DNA of 64,000 bases from Bacteroidota bacterium (GCA_018267275.1 JAFDYV010000009.1:1-64000), one strand, 5' to 3'. Counted from the stretch's first letter, positions 1 to 12,088 are shown. Translations and numbers: made by a program. Notes: generated by a model not told the origin, from the sequence alone.

Positions 1-78
1 GAAGGCGGGACTCGAACCCGCACAGCTTGCGCCACACGCCTCTGAAACGTGCGTGTCTACCAATTTCACCACTTCGGC
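1..78 (-). tRNA. tRNA-Leu (anticodon CAG), 3' end cut by window edge
   Basis: The complement folds as a class II tRNA beginning GCCGAAG at 78. The anticodon stem CACGT/GCGTG encloses a loop with CAG, so it reads CUG leucine codons. A variable arm and the T-loop TTCGAGTC are present. The last bases of the acceptor stem lie outside the window. It is followed by a second tRNA-Leu about 70 bases away. Confidence 0.93.
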
Positions 79-146
79 TTTTTTAATCACAAATTGCAGA
101 TTACAAATTCCAAATTCTTGCAACCGTAAATCTACCATCTAAAAAG

Positions 147-228
147 TACCCAGGACTGGACTCGAACCAGCACACCTTGCGGCACTACCCCCTCAAAGTA
201 GCGTGTCTACCAATTTCACCACCTGGGC
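147..228 (-). tRNA. tRNA-Leu (anticodon GAG)
   Basis: Complete class II tRNA on the complement. Acceptor stem GCCCAGG pairs with CCTGGGT and the discriminator is A. The anticodon stem CTACT/GGTAG carries a loop with GAG. A long variable arm and T-loop TTCGAGTC are visible. It resembles the neighbouring tRNA-Leu, consistent with an old tandem duplication. Confidence 0.95.
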
Positions 229-311
229 TATTCAATCGTCAAATCGTGCCTGACGTAAGGGACGTCAAAAGTAAGGATGTTTTATATGATTTTCAATCAC
301 TCAACTCTTTA

Positions 312-638
312 TCAAGCCTCGCCCATCGTTCCTCCAAAATTCATAGGAAATTGGGGTACATCATTGGTTTGTTTGATTGGGCCAAAGGTTGCTTCGTATT
401 TGCTAATGTTATCCTTCAGCGCTGCTAATAATCGCTTCGCATGCTCGGGTGTGATTACAATCCGCGATTTTACTTTTGCTTTTGGTACGCCCGGCATCAG
501 TCGGATAAAGTCGATTACAAACTCGCTGTTAGAGTGTGCAATCATGGCCAAGTTCGAATAAATCCCTTCTGCGATTTCTTCCGATAACTCAATGTTGATC
601 TGATTGGGTTGGGGCGGTTGGTTTTTATCTTCTACCAT
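312..638 (-). CDS. DUF3467 family protein
   Basis: A 108-residue protein without signal peptide or membrane segment. The central part (IAEGIYSNLAMIAHSNSEFVIDF, with RLMPGVPKAKVKSRIVITPEHAKRLL after it) matches my memory of DUF3467, a small family often found just downstream of rpoC in Bacteroidota. That is where it sits here, 132 bases after rpoC and beyond a terminator hairpin, so it probably has its own transcript or depends on readthrough. Molecular function is not established. Confidence 0.85.
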   Translation of the reverse strand: MVEDKNQPPQPNQINIELSEEIAEGIYSNLAMIAHSNSEFVIDFIRLMPGVPKAKVKSRIVITPEHAKRLLAALKDNISKYEATFGPIKQTNDVPQFPMNFGGTMGEA

Positions 639-705
639 AATATCTATTTTGACATTGATTCGATTTGAAAATTTGCAATCACATACGCCACAACAATCGA
701 AAACT

Positions 706-743
706 TATAAAAAGAAAATGTGTGAACAAAGTCCACACATTTT
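706..743 (-). terminator. Rho-independent terminator of the rpoBC transcript
   Basis: A perfect 10-bp inverted repeat (AAAATGTGTG at 715-724 with CACACATTTT at 734-743, 9-base loop) is followed on the minus strand by a T-rich run. It lies 28 bases after the rpoC stop codon. Confidence 0.8.
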
Positions 744-770
744 CAAATTAACAGTTTTCAAATTGTCAAA

Positions 771-3700
771 TTAATCGGCCAATTCACGCTCTTTGCTCTT
801 TCGCTCGGGCGCATTTACCAAATTCTGGTACTCTTCTTCCGAACCAACGATCAAGTCGCTGAATCTGCGCTGACCCGTACCTGCAGGAATCAAGTGACCA
901 ACAATCACATTCTCCTTCAAGCCTAGTAACTGGTCAGCTTTTCCACGGATGGCAGCTTCACTCAATACCTTGGTTGTCTCTTGGAATGATGCAGCCGACA
1001 ACCAGCTTTCTGTCTTCAACGAAGCTTGGGTAATACCTTGCAACGTAGGGCGAGAAACTGCAGCCAAAGCTTCGCGCACTTCTACCAAACGTTGGTCTTT
1101 GCGTTTCAATGAAGAGTTTTCATCACGCAACTCGCGTGCTGTGATGATCTGACCTACTTTGAATCGGGTCGAATCACCAGCATCTGTTACAACTTTCTTA
1201 TCTAGTACCAGATCATTCACTTCACGGAACTCAAACTTGTCAACATACTCACCTGGCAAGAAAGTAGTATCTCCTGAATCGATGATTTCTACTTTTTGCA
1301 TCATCTGGCTCACGATACACTCAATGTGTTTATCGTTGATTTTTACACCCTGCAGACGGTACACTTCTTGTATCTCGTTTACCAGGTATTCCTGCACTGC
1401 GGTCGGTCCTTTGATCGACAAGATATCTGAAGGTGTAATCGCTCCGTCTGACAACGGCTGGCCAGCCTTCACAAAGTCATTGTCTTGCACTAAAATATGC
1501 TTGCTCAACGGCACCAAATAACGCTTCTGAACTCCGTCTTTCGACTCGATGAAAATCTCGCGATTACCGCGTTTGATACCACCGTAGGTTACCACACCGT
1601 CAATTTCAGAAACCACGGCAGGGTTAGATGGATTACGCGCCTCGAACAATTCCGTTACACGAGGCAAACCACCCGTGATGTCACGGCTCTTGCCCATGGT
1701 ACGTGGAATCTTTGCCAACACTTGGCCCGCTTTGATTTTATCACCTTCATCCACCGCCAAGTGCGCACCCACCGGAATGTTGTATCCTTTTGTGTCAGAC
1801 TTGCCCTTCACAATGATGGCAGGGTTCTTTGTCTTATCGCGCGTATCAGTAATCACTTTCTCGCGGTGACCCGTCTGCTCATCAGATTCTTCTTTGTATG
1901 TAATGCCCTCAATGATTGCCTCATATTCGATGTCGCCATCAAACTCAGAAAGGATAACAGCGTTGTAAGGATCCCAGTAGCATAGCTCTGTTCCTTTTTC
2001 AACCTTTTGGCCATCCTTCACTTTCAAGAAAGCACCATAGGGCACGTTGTTGGCAATCAACACACGCTTCTCCTCATCCAAAATTCGGATTTCGCCAGTG
2101 CGACCCATCACAACCTTCACTTTGTTATCATCACGATCGGTAGTATCAACAGTGCGAATACCTTCGAATTCAATGGTACCGGCAAACTTCGCCTTGATAT
2201 TTGCATCTACGGCAATGTTTGAAGCAGCGCCACCCACGTGGAAAGTACGGAGCGTTAACTGCGTACCGGGCTCTCCGATGGATTGGGCGGCTATTACACC
2301 CACGGCTTCGCCCGCTTGTACCATTTTACCGCTTGCCAAGTTGCGACCATAACACTTCGCGCAAGCGCCAAAGTTTGTTTCGCAAGTCAACACCGAGCGG
2401 ATTTCAACCTCTTCAATGTTGGTTTCATCTATTTTCTTTGCAATCTCATCTGTGATTTCCTGATTGGCCTCACAAATCATTTGCTCAGAGATAGGGTCAT
2501 AGATATCATGAACCGCCACACGGCCAACAATACGCTCTGACAATGGCTCGACAATATCTTCATTGTCTTTCAATGCAGTTACTTTCAATCCACGCAGTGT
2601 ACCGCAATCCTCTTCAGTAATTACCAAGTCATTGGCAACGTCCACCAAACGTCTGGTAAGGTAACCCGCATCCGCAGTTTTCAACGCAGTATCGGCCAAA
2701 CCCTTACGTGCACCGTGTGTAGAGATGAAGTACTCTAATACGTCCAATCCTTCTTTGAAGTTAGATAAGATTGGGTTTTCGATGATAGACCCTACAGAAC
2801 CTGCAAGGTTCTTTTGAGGCTTCGCCATCAGCCCGCGCATACCACCCAACTGACGGATCTGCTCGCGCGAACCACGTGCACCAGAGTGCATCATCATGTA
2901 GATGGAATTGAAACCTTGTTGGTCTTCTTCCAATTGCTTCATCAGCGTATTGGTCAACATGGTATTGGTACGCGTCCAAATATCAATTACCTGGTTGTAA
3001 CGCTCGTTATCGGTGATCAAACCCATCATGTAGTTGTTCCACACAGAATCAACTTCTTTTTGGGCATCCTCTACTAACTTCTTCTTTTCAGCAGGCACTT
3101 TCACATCGCCCAAGCCCATTGACAAACCACCGCGGTAGGCCATCTGGAAGCCAAGATCTTTGATATCGTCTAAGAATTTAGCAGTCTTTGCTTGACCGGC
3201 AATCTTAAACACCTCAGCGATGATGGTTTGGAGTTTCTTTTTGGTAAGCAACTCATCCACAAAACCAACTTCCTCTGGCACCACTTGATTAAACAACACA
3301 CGACCAGTGGTTGTCTCAATCAACTTGCGGCTGAGCTCACCAGTCTTTTTGTCCTTCACTTTAGCATACACCTTTACAAGGGCATGCTTTGAGAGTTTGC
3401 CCTCGTTATAAGCAACTACTACTTCCTCGGCAGAGTAGAAGGTTTTTCCTTCGCCCTTCTCGCCTTTTCTACCCTTGGTGAGATAATACAACCCCAATAC
3501 CATGTCTTGAGAAGGCACAGTGATAGGAGCTCCGTTGGCAGGGTTCAATATATTGTGTGACGACAGCATCAACAATGACGCTTCCAAGATTGCTTCTTGG
3601 CCAAGCGGGATGTGCACCGCCATCTGGTCACCGTCAAAGTCAGCGTTGAAAGCCGTACACACCAGCGGATGCAATTGAATCGCCTTTCCTTCGATCAGCT

Positions 3701-5060
3701 TGGGCTGGAATGCTTGGATACCCAAACGGTGTAGTGTTGGAGCGCGGTTCAAAAGAACTGGGTGTCCTTTCAACACGTTTTCCAAAATATCCCACACCAC
3801 AGGATCCTTACGGTCAACAATTTTCTTTGCTGACTTCACTGTCTTTACTATACCTCTTTCAATGAGTTTGCGAATGATGAATGGCTTGAATAATTCAGCT
3901 GCCATGTCTTTCGGCAAACCACACTCATGCAATTTCAACTCGGGGCCTACTACAATAACCGAACGGCCAGAGTAGTCAACACGCTTACCCAACAAGTTTT
4001 GACGGAAGCGGCCTTGCTTGCCCTTAAGCATGTCGCTCAACGACTTCAACGCGCGATTACCATCGCTGCGAACGGCATTTACCTTTCTTGAGTTATCGAA
4101 CAACGAGTCAACGGCTTCTTGCAGCATGCGCTTCTCGTTGCGCAAAATCACCTCAGGGGCTTTGATATCAATCAATCGCTTGAGGCGGTTGTTGCGGATG
4201 ATAACGCGTCTATACAAATCGTTCAAGTCTGAAGTGGCAAAGCGTCCACCATCCAAAGGCACTAACGGGCGCAATTCCGGTGGAATCACAGGCACCATCT
4301 TGATGGTCATCCATTGCGGTTTGTTTTCCACGCGCGTGTTTGCTTCACGGAAAGCCTCCACTACCTTCAATCTCTTCAAAGCTTCTGCTTTGCGCTGTTG
4401 CGAAGTATCGGTTGCAGCCTGGTGGCGCAATTCGTACGACAGTTCGTCCAACTTCACACGGCTCAACAACATCTCCAAAGCATCAGCGCCCATTTTGGCA
4501 ATGAACTTCTTCGGATCGTTGTCATCCAACATTTGGTTTTCGCGAGGCAACTTGTCTACAATATCCAAGTACTCTTCCTCGGTTAAGAAATCCAAACGGT
4601 TAACCCCGTCTTCCTCCTTGATACCCGGTTGAATTACTACATATCTTTCATAATAAATAATCTGATCAAGCTTCTTCGTTGGCAAACCCAACAGGTAGCC
4701 GATTTTATTCGGCAACGAACGGAAATACCAAATGTGTGCCACAGGCACAACCAACTCGATATGCCCCATACGCTCTCTGCGTACCTTCTTCTCGGTAACT
4801 TCCACTCCGCAACGGTCGCAAATAATACCCTTGTAGCGGATACGCTTGTACTTACCGCAATGGCACTCCCAGTCCTTTACAGGTCCGAAAATCCGCTCGC
4901 AAAACAAGCCGCCCATTTCAGGCTTATACGTTCTGTAGTTGATGGTTTCGGGCTGCGTAATCTCACCGTGCGAGCTTTCCAAAATTGACTCTGGAGAAGC
5001 TAAGCTGATGGTGATTTTTGAGAAATCGTTGTTGATCTTCTTATTTTTTCTGAAAGACAT
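771..5060 (-). CDS. rpoC: DNA-directed RNA polymerase subunit beta'
   Basis: A full-length 1429-residue beta' subunit of RNA polymerase, which carries the catalytic metal site. The N-terminal zinc cysteines are at about residues 66, 68, 81 and 84. The Mg2+-binding motif NADFDGDQ lies near residue 470, and a second cysteine cluster ([15 protein letters not shown]) near 885-900. It follows rpoB by 103 bases in the same direction. The spacer contains a foldback repeat rather than a recognisable promoter, so co-transcription with rpoB is likely. The start ATG ([10 protein letters not shown]) fits the family. Confidence 0.99.
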   Translation of the reverse strand: MSFRKNKKINNDFSKITISLASPESILESSHGEITQPETINYRTYKPEMGGLFCERIFGPVKDWECHCGKYKRIRYKGIICDRCGVEVTEKKVRRERMGHIELVVPVAHIWYFRSLPNKIGYLLGLPTKKLDQIIYYERYVVIQPGIKEEDGVNRLDFLTEEEYLDIVDKLPRENQMLDDNDPKKFIAKMGADALEMLLSRVKLDELSYELRHQAATDTSQQRKAEALKRLKVVEAFREANTRVENKPQWMTIKMVPVIPPELRPLVPLDGGRFATSDLNDLYRRVIIRNNRLKRLIDIKAPEVILRNEKRMLQEAVDSLFDNSRKVNAVRSDGNRALKSLSDMLKGKQGRFRQNLLGKRVDYSGRSVIVVGPELKLHECGLPKDMAAELFKPFIIRKLIERGIVKTVKSAKKIVDRKDPVVWDILENVLKGHPVLLNRAPTLHRLGIQAFQPKLIEGKAIQLHPLVCTAFNADFDGDQMAVHIPLGQEAILEASLLMLSSHNILNPANGAPITVPSQDMVLGLYYLTKGRKGEKGEGKTFYSAEEVVVAYNEGKLSKHALVKVYAKVKDKKTGELSRKLIETTTGRVLFNQVVPEEVGFVDELLTKKKLQTIIAEVFKIAGQAKTAKFLDDIKDLGFQMAYRGGLSMGLGDVKVPAEKKKLVEDAQKEVDSVWNNYMMGLITDNERYNQVIDIWTRTNTMLTNTLMKQLEEDQQGFNSIYMMMHSGARGSREQIRQLGGMRGLMAKPQKNLAGSVGSIIENPILSNFKEGLDVLEYFISTHGARKGLADTALKTADAGYLTRRLVDVANDLVITEEDCGTLRGLKVTALKDNEDIVEPLSERIVGRVAVHDIYDPISEQMICEANQEITDEIAKKIDETNIEEVEIRSVLTCETNFGACAKCYGRNLASGKMVQAGEAVGVIAAQSIGEPGTQLTLRTFHVGGAASNIAVDANIKAKFAGTIEFEGIRTVDTTDRDDNKVKVVMGRTGEIRILDEEKRVLIANNVPYGAFLKVKDGQKVEKGTELCYWDPYNAVILSEFDGDIEYEAIIEGITYKEESDEQTGHREKVITDTRDKTKNPAIIVKGKSDTKGYNIPVGAHLAVDEGDKIKAGQVLAKIPRTMGKSRDITGGLPRVTELFEARNPSNPAVVSEIDGVVTYGGIKRGNREIFIESKDGVQKRYLVPLSKHILVQDNDFVKAGQPLSDGAITPSDILSIKGPTAVQEYLVNEIQEVYRLQGVKINDKHIECIVSQMMQKVEIIDSGDTTFLPGEYVDKFEFREVNDLVLDKKVVTDAGDSTRFKVGQIITARELRDENSSLKRKDQRLVEVREALAAVSRPTLQGITQASLKTESWLSAASFQETTKVLSEAAIRGKADQLLGLKENVIVGHLIPAGTGQRRFSDLIVGSEEEYQNLVNAPERKSKERELAD

Positions 5061-5093
5061 GTTATGAAGTTTTCAGTTAACTAATTCACTTTT

Positions 5094-5151
5094 AAGTCCG
5101 AAAGTTGATTAGTCCGAAAGTCCGAAAGCTTAGCTTACTGACTTTCGGACT
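5094..5151. repeat. Foldback repeat between rpoB and rpoC
   Basis: AGTCCGAAAGT occurs at 5095-5105 and again at 5111-5121, and its exact reverse complement ACTTTCGGACT is at 5141-5151. The RNA can fold in two alternative ways with an 11-bp stem. No T-run follows, so it is not a standard terminator. It resembles other foldback spacers in this window. Confidence 0.7.
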
Positions 5152-5163
5152 CCCCGACTTTAT

Positions 5164-8100
5164 TTAATCCATCGTAATCTCCAATGCCAAACCTCTAAGT
5201 TCATGTACCAACACGTTGAACGATTCTGGTATGTTCGGCTTGCGCATGTTCTCACCCTTCACGATTGACTCGTATGCCTTTGCACGACCGATTACATCGT
5301 CAGACTTGATGGTCAAAATCTCTTGTAAGATGTGCGATGCACCGAATGCTTCCAGTGCCCACACTTCCATCTCGCCAAAACGCTGACCACCAAACTGCGC
5401 TTTACCACCCAATGGCTGTTGCGTAATGAGTGAGTACGGTCCGATTGAGCGTGCGTGCATCTTATCATCAACCAAGTGACCAAGTTTGAGCATGTAAGAC
5501 ATACCCACGGTTACAGGTTGATCAAATTTCTGACCCGTTAAGCCATCGTACAAGAACGTTCTTCCATACTCAGGCAAACCTGCTTCTTTCAATTCTGCTG
5601 ACACGCTGTCAAGTGATGCACCATCGAAAATCGGTGTGGCATATTTGCGGTTCAATTTCTTGCCTGCCCACGCCAATACCGTTTCGTAGATCTGTCCCAA
5701 GTTCATACGTGACGGTACACCCAACGGGTTCAAGCAGATATCCACTGGCGTTCCGTCTTCCAAAAACGGCATATCCTCTTCACGAACGATACGCGCCACT
5801 ACACCTTTATTACCGTGGCGACCAGCCATCTTATCACCTACTTTTAACTTGCGCTTCTTGGCCACGTATACTTTTGCCAATTGCACAATGCCTGTAGGTA
5901 ATTCATCCCCTACTTCCAGTGTGAAACGCTCGCGCTTGAACACACCCGAAATGCTATTGCGTTTGTTCAAATAGTTTTTAACCAATTCTGCAACGGACTC
6001 ATTAGTAGCATCATCGGTTGTCCAGCTATCCAAGCTAATGTCCGCGATCAAGTTCACCTCTTCAGGCACACTGTAATTGCTTTCATCGCGGTAAATGTTC
6101 TTATCAGGGAACAAGTTGCTCTCAATCACCTTGCTGGTGAACTTCACTCCCTTGCTGATTAATTCATCTCCAAACTTGTGCTTCACGCCCTGGCTTGTTT
6201 TGCCAGTGAGCAACGAGGTCAATTTCTTGATCATCTCGTTTTTCAAGTCGGTCAATTGCTTGCTATAACGGTTCTTCAGTGCATCCAACTCTTTCTTCGA
6301 CTTGGTACGCAAGTCTTTGTCTTTTTTCGGACGCGAGAACAGTTTCGTATCGATTACCACACCTTTCAATGATGGAGGCGCTTTCATTGATGCATCTTTC
6401 ACATCGCCCGCCTTGTCACCGAAGATGGCTCTCAACAACTTCTCTTCAGGGGTTGGATCGGTCTCACCTTTTGGTGTGATCTTTCCAATCAAAATATCAC
6501 CCTCTTTTACTTCTGCGCCTACGCGGATGATGCCGTTTTCATCTAAATGCTTGATAGCATCCTCGCTAACGTTCGGGATTTCAGAAGTCAGTTCCTCCTC
6601 GCCACGCTTGGTGTCGCGCACTTCCAATTCAAATTCTTCAATATGAATAGAAGTGTAAATATCATCGCGCACTACGCGTTCAGAGATTACAATCGCATCT
6701 TCGAAGTTGTAGCCTTGCCATGGCATGTATGCCACCAACAAGTTTCTTCCCAATGCCAACTCTCCGTTTGCGGTTCCATATCCTTGGCAAAGCGGTTGTC
6801 CTTTCAACACTTTGTCACCTTTCTTTACCAAAGGTGTAAGGTTGATACAAGTATCTTGGTTAGTTCTGCGGAACTTGATCAAATTATACGTCTTGAACTC
6901 ATCATCAAAACGAACCATCTGTTGCTCTTCGGAAACATCGTATTTGATCACGATTTTCTTCGCATCTACAAAATCAACTACACCGTTGGCTTCCGCCAAA
7001 ATCAATGCACGCGAATCCAATGCAATTCTTCCTTCCAAACCGGTACCTACGATTGGCGCCTCCGGGCGCATCAACGGCACTGCTTGACGTTGCATGTTAG
7101 AACCCATCAACGCGCGGTTGGCGTCATCATGCTCCAAGAAAGGAATCAACGAAGCGGCAATCGACACGATTTGATTGGGTGCGATGTCCATGTAGCGGAT
7201 GTCTTTCGGCTCCACCACTGGGAAGTCACCTTCAAAACGAGCTTTTACTTTTTCGTTTTCAATTTCACCGCCCGATTTAATTTTAACATTGGCTTGCGCG
7301 ATGTTGTGTGTGTCTTCTTCCTCAGCAGTTAAGAACACTACATCTTTGCCCTTTACCTTTCCGTTCTCCACCTTGCGGTAAGGAGTTTCGATAAAGCCCA
7401 TCTTGTTCACTTTCGCGTGAACGCAAAGAGATGAAATCAAACCGATGTTTGGACCTTCAGGCGTTTCAATGGTACACAAACGTCCGTAGTGGGTGTAGTG
7501 AACATCTCTCACTTCAAAACCTGCACGCTCTCTTGAAAGACCGCCTGGCCCGAGTGCCGACATTCTGCGCTTGTGTGTAATCTCAGCCAACGGATTGGTT
7601 TGATCCATGAACTGAGACAATTGGTTAGTGCCAAAGAATGAATTGATCACCGAAGACAACGTTCTGGCGTTGATCAAATCAACTGGTTTAAAGTCTTCAT
7701 TATCGCGCACGTTCATTCTCTCTTTGATGGTTCTGGCCATACGCGCCAAGCCCACACCAAATTGCGAATACAATTGCTCGCCCACGGTTCTTACACGTCT
7801 GTTGCTCAAGTGGTCGATGTCGTCCACCACAGCTTTTGAGTTGATCAAACCGATCAAATATTTCACGATGAGGATAATGTCCTCAGTAGTCAATACACGT
7901 TGGTCGAAGCTAAGGTCAAGACCAAGTTTCTTGTTGATTCTGTAACGACCAACTTCGCCCAAGTCATAACGCTTTTCGCTGAAGAACAAGCTCTGGATAA
8001 TATCACGAGCGGTTTGTTCGTCAGGCGCTTCAGTATTTCTCAATTGACGATAGATCTGTTCAACCGCCTCCTTTTCAGAGTTCGAGTTGTCTTTCGCCAG

Positions 8101-9033
8101 CGTATTGAAGATGATATAGTAGTCCGCCACGTTTACATCTACACGATGCAAAATGATTGACTTCACGCCAGAGTCGAGAATTACATCTACGTCTTCGGCT
8201 GTAATCACGTGGTCACGCTCCAACAATACTTCGTTGCGGTCGATAGAAACCACTTCACCGGTATCTTCATCCACAAAGTCTTCCGTCCATGTCTTTAACA
8301 CACGGGCAGCCAACTTGCGGTCTACCACTTTTTTAAGGTTGTTTTTGTTGGCTTCAACTTCTTCGCTCAAGCCGAACAAATCCAAAATATCTTTATCTGA
8401 CCCGTAGCCTATGGCACGGAGCAGGGTTGTTACTGGGAACTTTTTCTTCCGGTCGATGTATGCATACATCACCGCGTTCACATCCGTAGCAAATTCAATC
8501 CAAGACCCCTTGAACGGGATGATACGTGCCGAATATAGTTTCGTGCCGTTGGTGTGCTTACTCATGGCAAAAAACACACCGGGCGAGCGGTGCAACTGAG
8601 ATACAATTACGCGCTCAGCTCCATTGATTACAAAGGAGCCCTTTTCGGTCATGTAGGGAATGTTTCCTAAGAAAACTTCCTGTTCGATTGTTTCGAAATC
8701 CTCGTTGTCTTCATCGTTGCAAGTGAGGCGGAGTTTCGCCTTCAATGGCACCGAAAACGTTAAGCCTCTATCGATACACTCGTCCACGCTGTATTTGGGC
8801 GGGTCGATAGTGTAGTCCACAAATTCCAGCACGAAATTCTCGCGCGAGTCTGAAATGGGGAAGTTTTCGGCAAAAACTTTGAAGAGGCCCTCATTCTGGC
8901 GCTTCTCCGCAGGCGTTTCTATCTGCAAAAAGTCTTTGAACGATTGAAGTTGAATATCCAGAAAATCCGGATACTCCAATACTTTGTCGATTGATGAAAA
9001 ATCAATTCGGTTGTTTGATGTCTTCTTTGCCAA
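5164..9033 (-). CDS. rpoB: DNA-directed RNA polymerase subunit beta
   Basis: A full-length 1289-residue beta subunit. The rifampicin-binding region is near residues 470-500 ([27 protein letters not shown]) and keeps the Asp, His and Ser usual in sensitive enzymes. The catalytic-face segment [14 protein letters not shown] is near residue 1070. The protein assembles with beta' encoded just downstream. It starts at ATG 9033 ([14 protein letters not shown]), 140 bases after rplL. Confidence 0.99.
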   Translation of the reverse strand: MAKKTSNNRIDFSSIDKVLEYPDFLDIQLQSFKDFLQIETPAEKRQNEGLFKVFAENFPISDSRENFVLEFVDYTIDPPKYSVDECIDRGLTFSVPLKAKLRLTCNDEDNEDFETIEQEVFLGNIPYMTEKGSFVINGAERVIVSQLHRSPGVFFAMSKHTNGTKLYSARIIPFKGSWIEFATDVNAVMYAYIDRKKKFPVTTLLRAIGYGSDKDILDLFGLSEEVEANKNNLKKVVDRKLAARVLKTWTEDFVDEDTGEVVSIDRNEVLLERDHVITAEDVDVILDSGVKSIILHRVDVNVADYYIIFNTLAKDNSNSEKEAVEQIYRQLRNTEAPDEQTARDIIQSLFFSEKRYDLGEVGRYRINKKLGLDLSFDQRVLTTEDIILIVKYLIGLINSKAVVDDIDHLSNRRVRTVGEQLYSQFGVGLARMARTIKERMNVRDNEDFKPVDLINARTLSSVINSFFGTNQLSQFMDQTNPLAEITHKRRMSALGPGGLSRERAGFEVRDVHYTHYGRLCTIETPEGPNIGLISSLCVHAKVNKMGFIETPYRKVENGKVKGKDVVFLTAEEEDTHNIAQANVKIKSGGEIENEKVKARFEGDFPVVEPKDIRYMDIAPNQIVSIAASLIPFLEHDDANRALMGSNMQRQAVPLMRPEAPIVGTGLEGRIALDSRALILAEANGVVDFVDAKKIVIKYDVSEEQQMVRFDDEFKTYNLIKFRRTNQDTCINLTPLVKKGDKVLKGQPLCQGYGTANGELALGRNLLVAYMPWQGYNFEDAIVISERVVRDDIYTSIHIEEFELEVRDTKRGEEELTSEIPNVSEDAIKHLDENGIIRVGAEVKEGDILIGKITPKGETDPTPEEKLLRAIFGDKAGDVKDASMKAPPSLKGVVIDTKLFSRPKKDKDLRTKSKKELDALKNRYSKQLTDLKNEMIKKLTSLLTGKTSQGVKHKFGDELISKGVKFTSKVIESNLFPDKNIYRDESNYSVPEEVNLIADISLDSWTTDDATNESVAELVKNYLNKRNSISGVFKRERFTLEVGDELPTGIVQLAKVYVAKKRKLKVGDKMAGRHGNKGVVARIVREEDMPFLEDGTPVDICLNPLGVPSRMNLGQIYETVLAWAGKKLNRKYATPIFDGASLDSVSAELKEAGLPEYGRTFLYDGLTGQKFDQPVTVGMSYMLKLGHLVDDKMHARSIGPYSLITQQPLGGKAQFGGQRFGEMEVWALEAFGASHILQEILTIKSDDVIGRAKAYESIVKGENMRKPNIPESFNVLVHELRGLALEITMD

Positions 9034-9084
9034 GGTTAGTACGATTTAAAAATTATTCCCTGTTTTAAGACTCACCCAAAAGGG

Positions 9085-9157
9085 GGTGTAATTAAATAGG
9101 CAAACCCCAACCCTATTTTTGATAGGACTGGGGCCTGAAATACCTTTCAGACGGTAT
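9085..9157 (-). promoter_or_regulatory. Structured rplL-rpoB spacer with possible attenuator and ATACC-N8-GGTAT motif
   Basis: On the minus strand an imperfect hairpin (CCCCAGTCCTA with TAGGGTTGGGG) is followed by TTTGCCTATTT, suggesting a partial terminator that sets the ratio of ribosomal protein to RNA polymerase transcripts. Upstream of it, ATACC-N8-GGTAT lies at 9140-9157, the same spacing as the repeats beside the histidine kinase genes near 60.8 and 62.8 kb. Function is inferred from position only. Confidence 0.4.
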
Positions 9158-9173
9158 AATTCGCCTTCAAGAA

Positions 9174-9554
9174 TTATTTCAACTCCACTTCGGCACCAGC
9201 CTCAGTAAGTTGCTTCTTCAAGTTTTCAGCTTCGTCTTTAGGCAAACCTTCTTTGATTGTTTTAGGGGCGCCATCAACCATGTCTTTTGCTTCTTTCAAG
9301 CCAAGACCAGTCAATTCTTTCACCAATTTCACAATCTGGAGTTTGTTAGCACCAGGGTTTTTCAATACCACATCGAAGTTGGTCTTTTCAGCAGCAGCAG
9401 CGCCACCACCACCAGCCGCAGGGCCAGCAGCAACAGCTACAGCAGCAGCTGCAGGCTCGATGCCATATGTTTCTTTCAAATAAGAAGCTAACTCGTTTAC
9501 TTCCTTAACGGTAAGTTCTACTAATTGATCGCCAAGAGATTTTACGTCTGCCAT
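9174..9554 (-). CDS. rplL: 50S ribosomal protein L7/L12
   Basis: A 126-residue stalk protein. The N-terminal dimerisation helices ([18 protein letters not shown]) are followed by an Ala/Gly-rich hinge at about residues 35-57. The C-terminal factor-binding domain holds [31 protein letters not shown]. It follows rplJ after a 34-base gap, the standard order. Confidence 0.98.
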   Translation of the reverse strand: MADVKSLGDQLVELTVKEVNELASYLKETYGIEPAAAAVAVAAGPAAGGGGAAAAEKTNFDVVLKNPGANKLQIVKLVKELTGLGLKEAKDMVDGAPKTIKEGLPKDEAENLKKQLTEAGAEVELK

Positions 9555-9588
9555 GATTGATAAGTGTTTAAAATTTTGAGTTCAAAAA

Positions 9589-10116
9589 TTATTGTTTTCT
9601 TTCTTCCAGTGCCTTTACCAAGCCTGCTACTGTTTGTTTGCCGCTCAAAAGAGCTGACAATACATTCTTGGCAGGTGATTGTAGCAATGAAATAACTTCC
9701 CCAATGAGTTCATTCTTAGATTTCAACTCAACGAGGGTATCCAAGTGCTCTTCGCCAACGAATACGGTAGATTCAATAGAGGCACCTTTTAAACCAGGGC
9801 GACCTTGCATCTTTTTGCGATACTCCTTAATCACGCGTGCAGGAGCATTGCCCGACTCTTTTGAGAAAATAACACCCGAAAAGCCGTGAAGCACTTTGTA
9901 CAATTCTTCGTAATTACCTTTTTGCTTCTCTAGCGCCTTTTTGATGAGTGTGTTTTTGTACACGCGGTATTCCACGCCTGCGTTAAAACACAACCTGCGG
10001 AAAGCGTTGATTTGTGCCACTGTAAGGCCAGATGCATCGGTAATGTAGAAGTGATTGTGCTGCGAAAACTTCTCAGCCAATTCTTCAATTATCTGTCCTT
10101 TTTCTTCTTTGGTCAT
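9589..10116 (-). CDS. rplJ: 50S ribosomal protein L10
   Basis: A 175-residue stalk-base protein. The N-terminal globular part (MTKEEKGQIIEELAEKFSQ; DASGLTVAQINAFRR) binds 23S rRNA and the C-terminal helix binds L7/L12 dimers. It sits between rplA and rplL with gaps of 23 and 34 bases, so it is clearly part of the same operon. The short rplA-rplJ spacer leaves no room for a large independent L10 leader. Confidence 0.98.
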   Translation of the reverse strand: MTKEEKGQIIEELAEKFSQHNHFYITDASGLTVAQINAFRRLCFNAGVEYRVYKNTLIKKALEKQKGNYEELYKVLHGFSGVIFSKESGNAPARVIKEYRKKMQGRPGLKGASIESTVFVGEEHLDTLVELKSKNELIGEVISLLQSPAKNVLSALLSGKQTVAGLVKALEERKQ

Positions 10117-10139
10117 TGTTTTAAAAATTAAATAGACCT

Positions 10140-10826
10140 TTAAATAGAATTTGAATCAACTTTGATTCCCGGGCTCATCGTAGAAGAAAGGGCAATACTT
10201 CTGAGGTATGTACCTTTAGATGAAGAGGGTTTCAACTTAACTACTGCCTGGATAAGTTCAGCGGCATTATCTTTGATTTTGTCTGCGCTGAAGGAAGCCT
10301 TTCCTATGCTAGCATGAATGATTCCTTGTTTGTCAATCTTGAAGTCAACCTTACCTGCCTTCACCTCTTTCACCGCCTTGCCTACTTCAAGTGTTACAGT
10401 ACCCGACTTAGGGTTGGGCATCAAGCCACGAGGGCCCAACACTTTACCCAAGCGACCTACCTTGGCCATTACCGTGGGAGTGGTAATGATTACATCGATG
10501 TCGGTCCAACCGCCTTCGATTTTTTGGATGTACTCATCCAAGCCTACGTGCTCGGCACCAGCATCTTTTGCTTCCTGCGCTTTGTCAGGTGTGCAAAGCA
10601 CCAATACACGTACTGTTTTTCCTAAACCATGTGGCAGCGATACAACACCACGCACCATTTGGTCAGATTTCTTAGGGTCCACGCCCAAGCGAATATCTAC
10701 ATCTACAGATGCATCAAACTTGGTGAACGTAATATCTTTTACAAGCTTAGAAGCTTCGTCTAGCGTATAAACCTTATCAGCATTATACTTGGCTGTTACG
10801 GTTTTTCTGTTTTTTGATTCCCTCAT
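10140..10826 (-). CDS. rplA: 50S ribosomal protein L1
   Basis: A 228-residue L1 protein of normal length. The signature [19 protein letters not shown] lies in the middle and [15 protein letters not shown] near the start. It forms the L1 stalk at the ribosomal E site. It sits 29 bases after rplK. L1 commonly represses its own rplKA mRNA in bacteria; I did not identify such a site here. Confidence 0.98.
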   Translation of the reverse strand: MRESKNRKTVTAKYNADKVYTLDEASKLVKDITFTKFDASVDVDIRLGVDPKKSDQMVRGVVSLPHGLGKTVRVLVLCTPDKAQEAKDAGAEHVGLDEYIQKIEGGWTDIDVIITTPTVMAKVGRLGKVLGPRGLMPNPKSGTVTLEVGKAVKEVKAGKVDFKIDKQGIIHASIGKASFSADKIKDNAAELIQAVVKLKPSSSKGTYLRSIALSSTMSPGIKVDSNSI

Positions 10827-10855
10827 TGCAGTATTCGTTTATCGGGTTTCTCGAT

Positions 10856-11299
10856 TTATTTGTCCCAAGGTGCTGTTCCGCTTACCGTAACACCCATGCT
10901 ACGCGCAGTTCCAGCAATCATTTTCATGGCAGAGTCTACTTTAAATGCGTTCAAGTCAGGCATTTTCAATTCTGCAATTTTCTTGATCTGATCCCAAGAG
11001 ATTGAACCTACTTTGGCGCGGTTCGGCTCTTTTGATCCTTTTTGCAATTTGATGGCCTCCATAATCAACACAGCTGCAGGTGGTGTCTTAATCACAAAGT
11101 CAAACGACTTATCGTTGTAGATAGTGATCAACACAGGAAGCACCTGGCCAGGTTTGTCTTGCGAGCGAGCGTTGAACTGCTTGCAGAAATCCATGATGTT
11201 CAAGCCCTTTGAACCCAAAGCAGGGCCAATGGGGGGGGCTGGGTTGGCAGCGCCACCTTTCACTTGCAATTTCAAATAACCAATTACTTCCTTTGCCAT
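10856..11299 (-). CDS. rplK: 50S ribosomal protein L11
   Basis: A 147-residue L11 protein. The N-terminal domain carries the proline-rich segment [20 protein letters not shown] and the C-terminal domain binds the GTPase-associated centre of 23S rRNA. The gene follows nusG by 21 bases. Confidence 0.98.
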   Translation of the reverse strand: MAKEVIGYLKLQVKGGAANPAPPIGPALGSKGLNIMDFCKQFNARSQDKPGQVLPVLITIYNDKSFDFVIKTPPAAVLIMEAIKLQKGSKEPNRAKVGSISWDQIKKIAELKMPDLNAFKVDSAMKMIAGTARSMGVTVSGTAPWDK

Positions 11300-11320
11300 A
11301 CTGCGATTATCTAAATTCTG

Positions 11321-11893
11321 TTAATCTATTTTTTCAACTTGCATGTAGCTCAATTCAACTGGCGTATTTCGCCCGAAAATTTTCACCATCACGTTCAGTT
11401 TCTTCTTGTCTTCAAAAATCTCCTCAATAGTACCGGTGAATCCGCTGAAAGGACCATCCATCACTTTCACTGATTCGCCCTTAATGAATGGCGTCTCCAA
11501 CTTCACCTCAAACTGATCAATCTCATCAACCTTACCCAAAATGCGGTTTACTTCAGATTGGCGGAGTGCTACAGGCTCTTTGTTGGTTGCGTTGGATCCA
11601 TTGGCACCCAAGAAACCAATCACACCCGGGATGTTATTGACCGTGTGATACGCCTCGCCATTGGTCAAGTCAGCCGAAATGAGCACGTAGCCCGGAAAAA
11701 AGTTTCTTTCGCGGACACGCTTTTTACCGTTGCGCATCTCGTACACCTTCTCTGACGGAATCAGCACTTGCGGAATAAAGCTCGTTAGCTTCGAACGCTC
11801 GATCTCAGTTTCCAGGTAAGATTTGATTTTCTTCTCCTGACCGCTGATGACCCTCAGCACATACCATTTTAATTCTCCAACTACTGCTGCCAT
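11321..11893 (-). CDS. nusG: Transcription termination/antitermination protein NusG
   Basis: A 190-residue NusG. The N-terminal NGN domain (LKWYVLRVISGQEKKIKSYLE ... FFPGYVLISADL) binds RNA polymerase. The C-terminal KOW domain (PFIKGESVKVMDGPFSGFTGTIEEI) binds S10 or Rho. It lies 3 bases after secE, as is usual for the secE-nusG pair. Confidence 0.98.
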   Translation of the reverse strand: MAAVVGELKWYVLRVISGQEKKIKSYLETEIERSKLTSFIPQVLIPSEKVYEMRNGKKRVRERNFFPGYVLISADLTNGEAYHTVNNIPGVIGFLGANGSNATNKEPVALRQSEVNRILGKVDEIDQFEVKLETPFIKGESVKVMDGPFSGFTGTIEEIFEDKKKLNVMVKIFGRNTPVELSYMQVEKID

Positions 11894-11896
11894 GAT

Positions 11897-12088
11897 TTAA
11901 AATTCTTTGTAGAACCAAGCCAAGGCATTCTTAAACCCTAAATCAATAAACCCGATGACCAGGGCAAAAATCAATGAGGCCACCAACACCAAAATGGCGC
12001 TGCTCTGCAATTCATTGAATTTCGGCCACGTAACCTTGTTCTTGATTTCGTCAACCGACTCGAGGATATATGCTTTCAGTTTTTCCAT
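11897..12088 (-). CDS. secE: Preprotein translocase subunit SecE
   Basis: A 63-residue protein of the short single-span SecE type. A cytoplasmic amphipathic helix (VDEIKNKVTWPKFNELQSS) precedes one membrane segment (AILVLVASLIFALVIGFIDL). SecE clamps SecY in the translocon. Placement between tRNA-Trp and nusG supports the call. Confidence 0.97.
   Translation of the reverse strand: MEKLKAYILESVDEIKNKVTWPKFNELQSSAILVLVASLIFALVIGFIDLGFKNALAWFYKEF

Noticed and set aside
1497..1985. Long plus-strand open frames opposite rpoC and rpoB (for example 1497-1985, 4018-4632, 6547-7332)
   Set aside because: They are antisense shadows of strongly conserved genes and show no recognisable domain.
5094..5151. 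Foldback between rpoB and rpoC as a transcription terminator
   Set aside because: No T-run follows, and ending transcription before rpoC would be harmful; listed as a repeat instead.
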